64,000 nucleotides of DNA from Acanthacorydalis orientalis. Taxonomy: Eukaryota > Arthropoda > Insecta > Megaloptera > Corydalidae. A program made the translations under genes and the position numbers. Positions within the stretch are counted from its first letter, which is position 1. Every line of letters starts with the position of its first letter. The stretch covers positions 32,437,939-32,501,938 of the forward strand of contig CM068322.1 of the NCBI GenBank assembly GCA_034766995.1, given 5' to 3'. The notes beneath the pieces are model-generated. The model did not search any database, was not told the DNA's origin, and saw nothing but the letters and a program-made list of their open reading frames with translations. Below are positions 12,045-25,469 of this stretch, piece after piece.

Positions 12045-12585
12045 ATAGTTTGGTAGAAAAATAATTACGGTTTATGACTTTCAAATTTATATACATTTTT
12101 TAATTGAAATGGTTTTAAGTGGTCCAGAACTGTTAGATGACTAACGCTTAACTTTTGTGCAAACTCTCGAATTGCTGTGCATGATTGTGATTGAATTATG
12201 AACTGAAGAAGGACGCTCGTGAACATCTTCATCTTTTAGGCTCTCGTTTTAGGTATGAAATTTTTGAAACCACTATTGCACTGTACGTTCCTTAACAGTA
12301 CCAACACCAAAAGCATCGTTTAGTTTACGAGCAGTTACTTCTCCTTTACTACCCGTTTTGAACTTGTACAAAAATTTGTTCTTATTTACTTCTTTTTCAT
12401 TTTTAATTCAATGGTCGAATTTGAAACAAAATTAATAAGAATACCAGAGTTGATGTTACCAAAATACAAATAGGAAAATCCACTTTAAAATTATATTAAC
12501 ATGAATGGGATGAAATGACACTTTCATTGGAAAACATTAAGGTTAAAATGCAGAAAAAATATCCATTACTTTCCCACCAACTTGA
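12045..12585 (-). mobile_element. Deletion-derivative mariner element (family A, copy 3, inverted)
   Basis: Terminal inverted repeats are present at both ends: CCAACTTGA at 12577-12585 and ATAGTTTGGTAG at 12045-12056. A TA dinucleotide flanks each side (12043-12044 and 12586-12587), as expected for mariner. The length is about 541 bp. It keeps more of the transposase N terminus than copy 1 but has the same loss of the catalytic domain. Confidence 0.85.
12105..12400 (-). pseudogene. Mariner transposase N-terminal domain, broken
   Basis: Read on the minus strand, the frame gives KNKFLYKFKTGSKGEVTARK, then LNDAFGVGTVKERTVQ, a stop, WFQKFHT, and further on RPSSVHN and REFAQKLSVSHLTVLDHLK. This is the paired-like DNA-binding part of a mariner transposase: a first helix-turn-helix containing the 'AFG.GTV.ERTVQRWF.KF' signature, a GRPS-type linker and a second helix-turn-helix. 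Stops and a frame slip break it. After LDHLK the sequence goes straight to the 3' end, so no catalytic D,D34D residues remain. It cannot encode an active enzyme. Confidence 0.85.
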
Positions 12586-12597
12586 TAAATAGAAAAT

Positions 12598-12715
12598 TAT
12601 CTCACAAATGATTTATTTTCTCAGTCCATAAACTTAAAAAAATTTTTTTTAATCAAAATGTTCAATGAATGATTAGTTCTGATTTTTTCTTACCCTTATT
12701 TCGATGGAAACTTAG
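12598..12715. mobile_element. Foldback family, single arm (copy 4)
   Basis: The arm motifs appear in order: CTCACAAATGATTTATTTTC, then AATCAAAATGTTCAATGAAT, then TTATTTCGATGG. It starts 13 bp from the end of the inverted mariner copy. Confidence 0.5.
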
Positions 12716-13193
12716 AAAAATTATACAACAGAAAAGTCAATAGGAAAAACTTCTATAAATTTTTCAAGAAAATTCAGAGATGTAGTACAGCTTACAAAAA
12801 CTATTTTAAAGGGGACCAACTATGAACCCTTCAATTTTTCAGAATTGAATTTTATTAACAGTATTTTTTTATCATTCCTTTTATAAACTTGATATTGCTG
12901 AGAAAAAAATTATTAATTCATGTTTTCCTGAATATAATGTGTTTAATGAATTTTTAATAGTAGTTTAGGTGTACTATTGAAATCGAATTTATTTTTTTTA
13001 GATAATAAACCTAATGAGCCATTTATTGTGAATTGTCTATTGGGATAATAAATTTTCGAAAATTATTCAATATTCATTAAGTGTTAATAAGATTAATTAT
13101 TATTTATGAAGAGTTAACGTAGATTATTTGCTTGTTTTAATGGAAAGCATTTTATAATCTCATGTTTTAAAATTATCACAAATAAAATAGAAT

Positions 13194-13194
<1 letters not shown>
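12716..13194. other. A+T-rich filler, no gene seen
   Basis: No frame, repeat or structured RNA noticed. Confidence 0.5.
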
Positions 13195-13254
<60 letters not shown>

Positions 13255-13265
13255 GTGTGTGTGTA
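13195..13265. repeat. (AT)n-(GT)n compound microsatellite
   Basis: Two AT tracts around ACAC, ending in GTGTGTGTGTG. Confidence 0.95.
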
Positions 13266-13379
13266 GAATACGAAGTTTAAATAAATTTTGTTAAATACGC
13301 ACAATTAAGTATAATTGAAAATATATTTGTTTTTAAGATGAGACGAGCTATTAAAACATGAAAACTGCTTGTGAAAAAA

Positions 13380-13795
13380 GAACAAATTTCCATGGTATTA
13401 TTACGTCACCCTTTCCTACGACGAACGAAATATTTTCTAGTGCCTGTGCGAGGTTGTAATTTCAGTTCGTGCCCCCATTGTCCTCTTGGGTAAAATTAGG
13501 AAATGCGGATCATATGTTTTTTCGGCTTGAGAAATTGGATGTAGAGTTTTGTCGTGCAGATGATGTTTATTGGAAACGAAGCATAACGTTAGTTGTCGCA
13601 ATGCGTGTGGCACATACCTGCCTGTTTATTCCTCTCCGCCAACGTTTCAACCCGCGCGGATATTGTTCGACGACGATAAAAGCGCCATTGGCCCGTACAG
13701 TTCCCAGGAATGAGTTAATTTCGGCCGACAACGTTGTTTATTGCTAATCGAGTGGAGCTGCTGAGTTCCGGGTGCGTGTGTGTATGTCTTATAAT
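13380..13795. other. G+C/CpG-rich island with a 92-codon open frame
   Basis: This is a block of complex sequence in A+T-rich surroundings. A + strand frame (13469-13747) is open for 92 codons but shows no domain I recognise, and its composition follows the island rather than any codon bias. A polypyrimidine-AG followed by GTATCT occurs just downstream, near 13848, and could be a weak splice-signal pair. Candidate conserved non-coding element, or less likely an exon. Confidence 0.35.
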
Positions 13796-15695
13796 TATGT
13801 TTTTAAACAGCGTGCTTTAAATAAAACTCTTGTTTGTTTAACATTTACAGGTATCTTTTTTATTTTACGGTACACGAGGAAAAATAGTATTAAGTACTAA
13901 ATGTATTTAAAAAAACATACTGTTTTTAATGTTAAATAATAAAAATAATATTTCTTTATTCAAGAGGCGTACATTTTTACTCGTAATATTTAATTACATT
14001 TCATATTACTTTTAAAATATTAAAGAAATAAGAAACATTAAACTGGGAATCAACGAATTTTTCATTTACATTTTTTATATTCAATAAAAAAAAGTTGATA
14101 CAGGAAACTCATTATAATACTTTTATTCATTATTTTCAAGATTAATTCACTTAATAAAGGATTTCGTCTCATTATATTCAATTTAAATATTGATTTAATC
14201 TTCTTGAACAAGTAATTAAAATTCATACATACATTAAATACTTAATAAAAAATTAAAACTTAACTTTCAAGTCTCGGAATCAAGCATCGTTCGAACATTC
14301 TATTAGTCATAACGAAGTTTGAAATATTTCTTAATAGATGAAGTATTAGGTGGATTGAAAATCAGAGCATAACGGAATTAACGGTGTAAAACCGATGGAT
14401 TTAACGTAAAGATGAGCGAATTATTATTATTATAGAAGTTAACAGTGTTGTGTGTATAGGAGTGAGATCTTTGAAATTTTGCGCTTTTAGGATAACGAAA
14501 TTAATAATTAAACTAATTATAATTATTAAAGCTGTAATGTTCGTGTACTGAAATCACGTTTTGACTACAATCGACGGACTTCACTTGTGCTTTTATCCAA
14601 GGCGTTCTTACAATTTAATAAGGTTTTATTGAGAAAATTTCGAAAATGTGCTCTTTTGTTAATATTGTTTCGATTTTTTTAAAAATATTTATACCAGAAA
14701 AAAATCATTTTTATTATTAATAATTGCAGTCTTATTCGCGGCTTAAATCATTTTCAAAAAAAAAGTTTATAAATGGAAACACAAGCATAAAAACAGCCCT
14801 TACTAAAAAAAATTATGTAATTTCTAGATGTATTGAAAGGCTTGATTATATTCTTAATTTGTATCATTATGGATTTATAAATTATATTGTTACATACTTT
14901 TGAAAAAAATTCTTAAAGAAAAACATTGTTTGAAGAGTTTTCTCTTTCAAGAAGATCAAAACTGATTTCAACTCTTAATTTTTTGTCCATTTTTCAAAAC
15001 TACAACCCTCATTTTTACAATAGACCTTCATTATCACAATTTTTTACTAAGAATTGATTCGTTATTCATAGTTATAAAAAAATAGTATCTGATTCTAACA
15101 ATCGAACTGTGATTGATATTAATTTTTTCAATATTTTTTTTGTATATTTTATTTCATGTTAATTTAGATTTAATGTACATGCTTTCTTGACCTGCAAAAT
15201 ATTATATAACACTCAAATAATTGAACACAAGATACATAATGTTACTATAAACATTTTTGAACTTGGTATAATTTTTTCAGTTACAGTTTTATTGGACTTT
15301 CCTAAAAAGTTGATTTTAAATAATATGCTGTTATAAATTAGTATCATCCATTTTCTAAATGTATTTTTTCTTTTGATTCAATCATATTTCTTTATTTTCA
15401 TACATGAAAATTAAATATTACTGCCTTAAAAGGTGTCTTTCTCTTAGTTATATATAATTTTTACATACAGTTTTTATTATAATTATTTGTTTACCAGTTT
15501 AAATATTTTATAAAAATATTTGAATACATTTTTATCACCAGTCTCTTTAAAATAAATCTCTAAAGTTATTCGAAAACAATTCCATCGATATAAAGGATGG
15601 TACAAACAAATATTTCAAAATGAAATGAAAGAATTTGATTATACAAAGAAACCCCTAGAAAGTCTCATCATTCTTCCTTTTTATTATACAAAATC

Positions 15696-15696
<1 letters not shown>
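13796..15696. other. A+T-rich filler, no gene seen
   Basis: Long low-complexity stretch. Nothing beyond homopolymer runs was found. Confidence 0.5.
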
Positions 15697-15757
<61 letters not shown>

Positions 15758-15909
15758 GGAACAACAAAATTTATAAATAAAATATTACCACCTAGAGATA
15801 AAAACATATACCCTTCTGAATCATTCGTCTGTGAAAAACAGTACTGTGTCGAACCAGCACAATGAGGGAATTTATTTTTATAAATTAATATATATATATA
15901 TATATATAT
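15697..15909. repeat. (TA)n microsatellites
   Basis: A 58-bp TA tract at 15697-15754 and a 21-bp tract at 15889-15909. A minus-strand frame of 119 codons runs across both and is an artefact of the repeats. Confidence 0.95.
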
Positions 15910-16359
15910 TTCGATTTCAACGCAGTGGCAAACGATTCCGAGACTACGTTTTTGCAAAAATACGTTTGTTGTAGGGAAAAAATGAACGAGTATGATTTCA
16001 GTACACAGCGTCACAATCTGTGATAATAACTTTATTTGTGCTCATTTTTAATTCCGTTCACGTTTTTATATCCAGCATAACGTGTTATTTACATATCACC
16101 GGTTACAAAAATATAATTGCACATTTATATATATATAAAAGTTTAATAAAATATATAAAACCGTACATCTTTTACTACCATTAAAATATTTCTTTTGATA
16201 ACCATTCAAAATAATCGACATTAAACATCTTTCAAACTGTTATATATTTTATGTTCAGTCATAAATATAATATTCTATTACCGGATAATATATTTGTTAC
16301 TAATTATAAACATTTTCCTGTAAGAGCATCCATTTTTGTAAACATAACAGTGCAGTAAA

Positions 16360-16560
16360 TTCATATCGTAATGTTTGTTTGTTTGGACGCGGTGACGCCA
16401 AAAAACTTACGAACATTTCTGATAAATTCACCTGTCTACCTCATTTTTCAATCTGAACAGTTAACCGGATAACTGATCTGTACTCCCTAGCCGTTGCAGG
16501 GCGTTTTACACGAACGTTGCTTGAATTTTAGTCGGAATTCTCGTTCTTTTTTATTCCGTT
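16360..16560. other. Small G+C-richer island
   Basis: Mixed-composition sequence with CpG steps, no open frame of note. Flanks 15910-16360 and 16560-17280 are A+T-rich with nothing recognised. Confidence 0.3.
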
Positions 16561-17279
16561 TATATGTAACATGTTGAAATATAAACTTTTATAAAAAAAA
16601 ATATATTTCATAAAAATGAACTCTGGCACCACAATATTTTTCATCGGAACATAAAAAAATTATGTTTGACGAAGAAGATTATGGGTTTGGTTAGTTGTTT
16701 TTATGTAAGGAATTAACCACAATTTTTATTTTTTTTGTTTATGTAAATATATTAAATAGAATTGAATTTCTTTTGTAATAAACTATTAGAACTCCGTTAT
16801 ATATGAATTATTATTTACTATGACATTTATATTTAACAAATTAAAAGATAAAAAATATATAGTCGAACGATTAAAGCTTGAGCTTAAAACCTTACAATTA
16901 ATTCTATCGTATAAAATCGTACTGATGTATTGTTAGCACGGAAAATTTATTACAGTTCTCAGATATTGACTACTGACATTACAAATACTGGTGGTAGTAT
17001 TAATCGTACGAGAAGTGCTTAATAGAATTATTTCAACGCTTCCATTTATAATACAAAGATGTGGAATGGAACTGTATTGATAAATTGTTTATAATGTGAC
17101 TGTAGTAAAACTTTGAAACTATTGAAAATATTGTTTTCAAAATGAGAATAGAGTGTAAATTTAATAAAGGTTTAAAAAAATATAAACAATTGAATGGATT
17201 AAAACCTGTATTTAAATTTATTTGTTTTAGCACTTGCTTTCAAATTTTATTAAAAATCTTTTTTATACATTGAAGATCA

Positions 17280-17432
17280 GTGTCAATTTTACAATTTTTA
17301 TAATCGATAATCAAAAATTAAATGTTTAAAATTAAATGTTTAATAAATTAAATAATTTATTAAACATTTTTGACCAGAATTTCTTCGTTGGTTGTGAAAA
17401 GAGACAGGAATTTATTTGGTGAAATATTTTTT
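17280..17432. mobile_element. Foldback family copy 5 with perfect central hairpin
   Basis: The right arm carries AACATTTTTGACCAGAATTT followed by GGTTGTGAAAAGAGACAGG. Just before it is a perfect 16-bp stem, AAATGTTTAATAAATT paired with AATTTATTAAACATTT (17334-17349 and 17354-17369), around a 4-nt loop. Confidence 0.55.
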
Positions 17433-18395
17433 TATTAATTTAATTTCTGTAATATTAAAAAATTCATAATTCCATTAATTTTTTTTGCAGTGTTATTCAA
17501 TTCACTTTAATGACTTATTTTTTAGTGTCATATATATTTTTTATGATGAAAAGTTTTCAAGTACTCATCATCTTCAAAGAGTAAAGTACTGATTTTTTCG
17601 ATATCTAAGTGCTCTAGATAGGATGGAATCCCTAGTGAAATAAATATAATCAATAATCAAGTAGTTAAATAATTAATTAATAAACTTTTTTACTCTGAAA
17701 AAAATTTTGTATGATTTGTGAAAGAGTGGACATTCTTCTGTGTTAATATATAATGATAGATGAAGATTTATATACTTTAATAAATAAATAAGTGAAACTT
17801 GTTCAGTTTTCAATTCAATCTTAATGAATTTCATTAAAATTTTTAAACACTAATATAATTTTCTTTTCTTTTTAAATAATAATGTTTTTTTTAAAACTAA
17901 ATCTTTTAGATCTCATCATTCATAATCTTGTTTCTATCCAGAATAGAAGTAATACTGAAATGAATTTTACAATATACTAAAATTTATTCCAAAATCAAGG
18001 ATTATTTTAATATTTTTTTTAATAAATTGATTTTAAAATACAACCTTGTATACAAAATATAAACATTGAGTTCAGAACTTATAATATTTTAATAATATGA
18101 CTAGTTATTGAATAAACTGAACACACTGTCATTTTATATCTATTTTTTTATATAAATGTATATTTTTAAGTCCAATATTAATAAATATTATATATTTCTA
18201 TACACCATCACTTTAACAATGATATCATCTCTATTAAAATATTTATAAATTATTATTAAAATGGTTAATAGTCAATTATTAAACAACATGATAAGAAAAA
18301 GTGTTTCAAGTCTGTCGACAGTGGGAATTTGTTTGTAAAAATATTATATTATTGATTTTGTATTATTTTTTTTAATTATGACAAAAATTTTAGTA

Positions 18396-18440
<45 letters not shown>

Positions 18441-19322
18441 ATGTATAAATTATCAATAAAATCACTTAATTCTTAGTACTGTTTCATGCATATCATGTGG
18501 AAAAAATAAACATATTTCATGTGAGTATGTATTTTTCAAACCTATTCTGATATTGATTGACATATTTAATGGTTATATTGTAGATACATATGTGATAACC
18601 GCATTATTTTCAAGCGAAGCTGTCAAAGTGGTTAGAGTAGAAATAGTTTGTAAATGTCAATATTTTTATTGTGAAATAATGCTTTTTTTTCATTTCATAA
18701 AATCAAAATCACTTTTAAGCCTGATCATAGACTTTTATTATAATTTTGAATAATTAATGAAATTGAGTTCATTTAATATTTATTAAATTTAATTTTTGAT
18801 GAATATATTTTCAGTATTATTATTTTTAATGTAACAGTCACTTTTTTATAAAAATACATTTTGTTTATGATTATTAGACCATAAAATTTCATAGCGGTTT
18901 TGAAAATATAACTGAATATATTTCTTCAAGTTAAATTTCATTTTAATCAATTAGTTAATTACTATTTTGTTAAATGATCTCCTCCTGTTTCAAAATCAAC
19001 TTATAACTTTCTCCAAAGAAGCTTCCAGGTTTGGAATTGAAAAGAATTTCAAGTGTAATGAAATATCGTCAAGTTCTTCCAGGAAAGGGAATAAATCTCA
19101 GAGAGCTGTAGACTGAGTGGATATAACAAGAGTGTTACAAAATTATTAGTAAACTCGTGTAGCGTTTGTTGGATGACAAATAAGCTTTTACGTTATCGTG
19201 GTGGAATTTGATACTCTATTAATAAGAGCTGAGTATGCCTTTTTGTTTATTATTCTCAGATTTTCTAACAGTCTGTATTTGTTGTACATCCATGAAGTCT
19301 TAGTAGGTTTTGATAAATGTTG

Positions 19323-19323
<1 letters not shown>
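17433..19323. other. A+T-rich filler with one (AT)n tract
   Basis: An AT tract lies at 18393-18438. A degenerate foldback-like arm may lie near 17660-17735. No gene recognised. Confidence 0.5.

Positions 19324-19370
<47 letters not shown>
19324..19370. repeat. (AT)n microsatellite
   Basis: Pure AT tract. It produces spurious Ile-Tyr frames on both strands. Confidence 0.95.
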
Positions 19371-19373
<3 letters not shown>

Positions 19374-19779
19374 TGTGTAGTTTTTATTTTAAAAATCCTA
19401 GTTTTGTTTTTTAACAAACCAAATACATAACATTTTATGTACGTTTGTTTAGATTTCAACATCATTGAGCAACTTAATTTCAGTTTGAAAAGTTTCATCT
19501 TAGTTAGAAGTACAAATATTTTGTTTATTGCGTTTTTATTTGAAAAACTGTAAGAAAAGTAGAGTAATAAAATAAAATTCTGTATTAAAACAAACATAAA
19601 ATAAACAAGTCGTTTTGTATTTTTCAAAAAAGTAGTTTCGAATTCATTGTGTCAGGTATAAGTATTTTTATATGAAACTTGTAAGATTTTTTTAGGAAAA
19701 GTCTTGTTTTCGATACATCGCAATCCATCATTAAATAAATAATGAAATTTTATCAGAAATGTCGACGAAAAAAAAACAT

Positions 19780-19956
19780 GTTTCATATGAACGGAACACA
19801 ATTTATATCGTTCGTGCGATAATGAACTAGATGTAACACGTCCTGAAAAACGCAGAATCCAATACAGTAGATTGGTTGATGTTGGTATTGCGATGGATAT
19901 TCATCTGAAAAATCTAGTAGCTACATTGCAGCGCTCTCGTTCGCCTACACACACAT

Positions 19957-20034
<78 letters not shown>

Positions 20035-20440
20035 GGCTTCAGACAGAGAGTTGTCTGTGCAGTATGTGTATGGGAACACCGTCAAAATTGGACCACCGTA
20101 TCGTCTGACGCGGGGTCCTGTTTTGTAAACATTTGTCATGGTTATCCTGTGCCGGCTGTTGTATCAAGTTATTAGCAAGATTAATTTTTTTGTTCCATTC
20201 CATCACTTACTGAATCGTTTCAGATTTATGTATTTGTTTTCGTGCGTAAACGTGACAAAATTTAAATGGGAAATTTACGGTTGTACTTTTTTTTCGTTCT
20301 CTCGCTGATTAGAATATTGTAAATGTAAATCATGGCGCACGACGGACAATCGGTGCGAACGCTGTCTGTTTTGATGTGCAGCCGTGTACATTTTCAAGTG
20401 GGATGTTCTATTAGTTTACTTCATCAGCAGTTGTATTCAA
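19780..20440. other. G+C-richer island interrupted by a microsatellite
   Basis: CpG-containing complex sequence lies on both sides of a large (AC)n(AT)n tract. The tract may have grown inside a once continuous conserved block. No gene recognised. Confidence 0.35.
19946..20034. repeat. (AC)n-(AT)n compound microsatellite
   Basis: About 34 bp of CA repeats followed by about 55 bp of AT repeats. Confidence 0.97.
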
Positions 20441-20517
20441 ATACAGAGAACTTGTGCATAATTTCACATACACACACAAGTACAGTTCGTTTAATCAAAT
20501 ATACATATTCATTTAAT

Positions 20518-21576
<1,059 letters not shown>

Positions 21577-22000
21577 CTACATATAAAAAATATACAAAAA
21601 TAGCCATTGCATGCAAAAAGTACGAGTATTATAAATCATATATCTGTCTGGAATATTACTAATGGTATGAATGCATGCGTGTCGTTTAAAATAAGTACAC
21701 CTCTGGGAATGTAATAGGTTATGCCAAAAACGTCCAACACGAATATTGCGTGACAAATACGAGTACGTGTGTGTCAAATACCTAGGTGTCAATATTGTCA
21801 CAGGAATGAGACAAATTTCAATTACATATCGGTCAGTCGATTTGCAGGATACGAGTGCCGCGTGCATTAAATAGTACTGGTTTTATCGAAACAAGTCAAC
21901 TGTCAATAATAATAATAATAGTGTACGAGTGTAGAACGAACTGCTCTACTGCTGCGAATAAACACCGTAACAGAATGTAAAACATGTGTATACACAGTGG
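21577..22000. other. G+C-richer island
   Basis: Complex sequence with CpG and CACG/GTACGTG words. A 96-codon minus-strand frame (21577-21867) has no recognisable domain. An (AAT)n tract sits at about 21907-21920. Confidence 0.3.
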
Positions 22001-22134
22001 AGGAATTAAATTTGCTGTCGGTATTTTGTAATATAGTTGTGGATATGTGAAATCTTTGTAAAAAAAATCTATGACATAGATATGGTCTGTATTTGGTATT
22101 TGTGACGTTGATGTGGATTTTTTCTTGTTTTTAT

Positions 22135-22200
22135 CTTTGTATTGTTGAATAATCTTCTATTTAAATATTTTCAGTAGATACATTTTTAATATAAGGTGTT
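22135..22200. repeat. Dispersed 65-bp repeat, copy 1
   Basis: TTGTATTGTTGAATAATCTT and the following bases resemble 23060-23120 (TTGTATTGTTGAAGAATCTT). Confidence 0.5.
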
Positions 22201-22329
22201 AAAAATAAGTTGGTGCCTTTAAATTGAATCAGTCACAACTCTGTTTTAAATTAAAATATTTTCTTATCATTTTAGGATTTTAAAGTGCCAATCTTAACAT
22301 TTAAAATCACTCTATATCTTGGGCAAAAA

Positions 22330-22650
22330 CTTATAAAGTAAATCTTAAAAAACGCTAACATTAACGTTCAATAAATGATTTTTGATTATTTCTGACTATT
22401 TTTTATGTATATTTGTAAGCAATGCAATCTTCAAAACATCAAAGTAAAGAAAATTTTGATCTTTCTTAAAAAAAAGTTATTTTTTTGTCTTTTATCACTC
22501 TAACGATGATGGCATTGCCATCTAAATGCCTGTAAGTAATGATTTAAATGATCAGTAATCATTATTTGAACGTTTTTGATTAGCAAAGTGTGGTAGAGTG
22601 AATAAGATATTTATTTGTGAAAATATACAAATTAATGAGTATATAAATAG
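22330..22650. mobile_element. Foldback family copy 6 (both arms)
   Basis: The left arm holds ACGTTCAATAAATGATTTTT (22364-22383). The right arm holds GATGATGGCATTGCCATC (about 22505-22522) and TCAGTAATCATTATTTGAAC (about 22551-22570), and ends with GTGTGGTAGAGTGAATAAGA. The right arm is the clearest in the window for the inner GATGGCATTGCCATC motif, itself a small palindrome. Confidence 0.65.
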
Positions 22651-22677
22651 ATATATAAAACGTACGATTCAATCGTT

Positions 22678-23060
22678 GACATAACCTCATAAAATAGTAG
22701 AGAATATGATGTTGTCTTGAATGTAATATATTAGGACATGCATACTTTTCACACTCCAGTTAAGAAAAATGCTAGCGAAGTTATATGAATGATATGTTCA
22801 ACTCTAGTGGAAGATATTGTCATGTATGAAACATTTAAAAAATGTTAAAACATTGAGAGAGATCCGAAAATACATTACAATTTCATCGACTCAAACTACG
22901 ATCTTCTTTTTGACAAGGATTTATCAGTTACCTTACAGATAGAAGAAAATTATACAAAATAATGAAGGATATTATGAGGATTGAAATCTTTATCTATTTT
23001 CTGTAAAGATTTATTTTCTATAAAAAAATCCACTGAAATAATTTGTACATCTAATATATT
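22678..23060. other. Unassigned moderately complex sequence
   Basis: This lies between the two duplicated foldback segments. Composition is less extreme than its surroundings, and no frame or family is recognised. Confidence 0.35.
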
Positions 23061-23120
23061 TGTATTGTTGAAGAATCTTCTATTAAATTAGTTCAGTAAA
23101 TAAAATTTCATTATTCCATT
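23060..23120. repeat. Dispersed 65-bp repeat, copy 2
   Basis: Similar to 22135-22200; adjacent to foldback copy 7. Confidence 0.5.
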
Positions 23121-23134
23121 TCAAAAATAGTAAA

Positions 23135-23300
23135 CCACGTTAGCAACTTGTCGAAATAGATTCTCTTTCATTCAAAAACCCACAAAAAAATTCTAGTCAA
23201 AAATGTTCAATAAATTATTAACGATCATTTTTGATCGTCCCAGTTTCATTTTTCGATCGCAATGCCGTCATTCACGAAAGACTAATAAAAATTTCAATAT
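23135..23300. mobile_element. Foldback family, single arm (copy 7)
   Basis: GTCAAAAATGTTCAATAAAT (23197-23216), then GATCATTTTTGATCG, then CGATCGCAATGCCGTCATTC. This is a well-preserved arm with the near-palindromic core. Confidence 0.6.
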
Positions 23301-23899
23301 TAAACTGTTATAAACTTTTTATATTTATTTTCTATACTATAAACTTTATAAGTAAAGTTTCTAGAGTACTTTTTTAATCTTTCACTCAATTTATTCTTCC
23401 GATTTCTGCTTTTCGATAATAAATTGTCATATTTCACTGTCTTATGCATGCTGTCACCTATTTTCTATGACCTACAGCTTTTAAAATTCTACCATAACTA
23501 TTTATAAGTCTTTGACAAAAGAATTCTGTTTTTATTCCCATAAATCACAACTGGTCAAAAATGAAAAATTAATTATAATTGGTCGCTTTTCATTGTTTTT
23601 AATACAAATTTTGATGTCGATGCCACCATATTCAGAACAATATGTACCCGAAAAAACTTCCTTATTATATCTATTATCAGATATTCAATTATAAATCTTA
23701 GAAAATTTTCTATTATTTTCTATAATAATTCAAAATGATATTTTCATGTCTGTATATACATTCTTCTTTTATGTTTGTTCGTTTCAAAATAAATTCTATC
23801 ATACGTTTTTGCTAATAATGAAATGGAAAATTATTTAATTTTTTTAATATATTTATCGACTTATAATTGGGGCACTGTGGATTAATTGACTTTCAAAAG

Positions 23900-24215
23900 T
23901 AAATATCACAAAACACTAACATTATTCTAAACATTAACGTCCAATAAATGATTTTTGATAATTTCTGACTATTTTTTATTTATATTTCTAAGTAATTCAA
24001 TTTTGAAGGCATTGAAGTAATGAAAAATTTGATCTTTTTTTAAAAAAAATATTTTTTAGTCGTTTATCACTCTAAAGATAATGGAATTGTCATCTAAATG
24101 CCTGTAAGTAATGATTAAAATGATCAATAATTGTTATTTAAAAGTTTTTTCTTAGCAAAGTGTGACAGGGTGAATAAGAAATTTATTTGTGAAAATATAC
24201 AAATTAATGAGTATA
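23900..24215. mobile_element. Foldback family copy 8 (both arms), duplicate of copy 6
   Basis: It aligns along its whole length with copy 6 at an offset of about 1572 bp. The match continues beyond the element into identical flank (GTATATAAATAGATATATAA and following) up to 24249. This makes it a segmental duplication rather than an independent insertion. Confidence 0.65.
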
Positions 24216-24417
24216 TAAATAGATATATAAAACGTACAATTCAATCGTTTTATAAATCTTTTTTTACTGAAAATAAGCGGTCTCTATTAGAATTTCAGAC
24301 AAACTTGAAAAAACTGATTATCAACCTGAAAAAAAATTTCTTTATAATAAAATATTTTTTTATTTTATCCAAATATTATTTGAAAACCCCTTAAATCATA
24401 ATATATTTTAGCCACTA

Positions 24418-24580
24418 TAAATTCACTTTCCCGTAAATGAATTTTTCACTCATAAAAAAAATCTAAATAAAAATGTTCAATTATTGATTTCTGTTCTCTT
24501 TTGATTGCTGCTTTTTCGAATTTTGATTGCAATAATATCATTCTCAGAGCTCTAAAATATAGAAAAACGTGGGTTCTTAA
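24418..24580. mobile_element. Foldback family, single arm (copy 9)
   Basis: AAAAATGTTCAATTATTGAT (24472-24491), then TTTTGATTGC, then CAATAATATCATTCTCAGAG and CTCTAAAATATAGAAAAA. Confidence 0.55.
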
Positions 24581-25375
24581 TTTTATCTTAATAATATATG
24601 TAAATAATTAATATATTTGATTACTACAGCATATTTGAATATTTAATTTTCAATTAGTGTTCAATCAACAAAGTTTATATGTAATGTTTCATTCAATTCT
24701 ATGATTGTTCTATAAAAAAATCCGGTTGAAATTGTTTCTCTGCAAAAAGTATTTTACAATTGAAACTTTTTTTTAAATTCTGATAATAAATGTAACAATT
24801 CGAATTTGTATTTAATTTCCTCATTGACTATATAACACATTATCAGAAATGTTATAACCAGAATATGTGAATATCAAATAGGACAACGATGGGTATCTGT
24901 TAATACGGCCATAGATGACAGATACACACGTACATAATTAATACAAAATTAACATAATCCATTAGCTACTGTTTCTGTTTTACATTTTTAAACATACGAA
25001 CTTTATTTAAACGATTTTTATTTAAAACCGTATATTTTACATATTTCAATTTATCTAAAAATCTAAAACGTATCACGTAACGTATTAGAGTCTATGATTA
25101 AAATAAAATCTGTTTTTAATTAATTTCAGCTAATGTCTTCGGAATAATGAGAGATTCTTATATCGATCAGTCTCAGTAATAAGACATAAGCTGCAATCTG
25201 ATGAGGAAGCATTTCATTCTTTTTAATGTAGACTTTTAGAAAATTGATTCGGTTTTTAATAACACTGCTTTTTTGAAAGAATATGTGAAGACAGTACTGA
25301 ATTTTATTGTAAAAATAAATTCATTATTTCCGTTTATATGTGAATGTATATTTTTATTACATATTTCATTTACTA

Positions 25376-25378
<3 letters not shown>
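24581..25378. other. A+T-rich filler, no gene seen
   Basis: No repeat or frame of note. Confidence 0.5.

Positions 25379-25466
<88 letters not shown>
25379..25466. repeat. (AT)n microsatellite
   Basis: About 88 bp of AT with one GTAT interruption. Confidence 0.97.

Positions 25467-25469
<3 letters not shown>

Noticed and set aside
13469..13747. 92-codon open frame as a gene
   Set aside because: No recognised domain, no supporting splice signals at both ends, and openness is explained by the local G+C-richer composition.
13830..13860. Acceptor-donor pair ACAG-GTATCT
   Set aside because: The donor is weak and no short exon with a strong downstream donor follows.
22680..22980. Transposase relic between duplicated segments
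   Set aside because: Composition looked gene-like, but no recognisable transposase motif was found in any frame.
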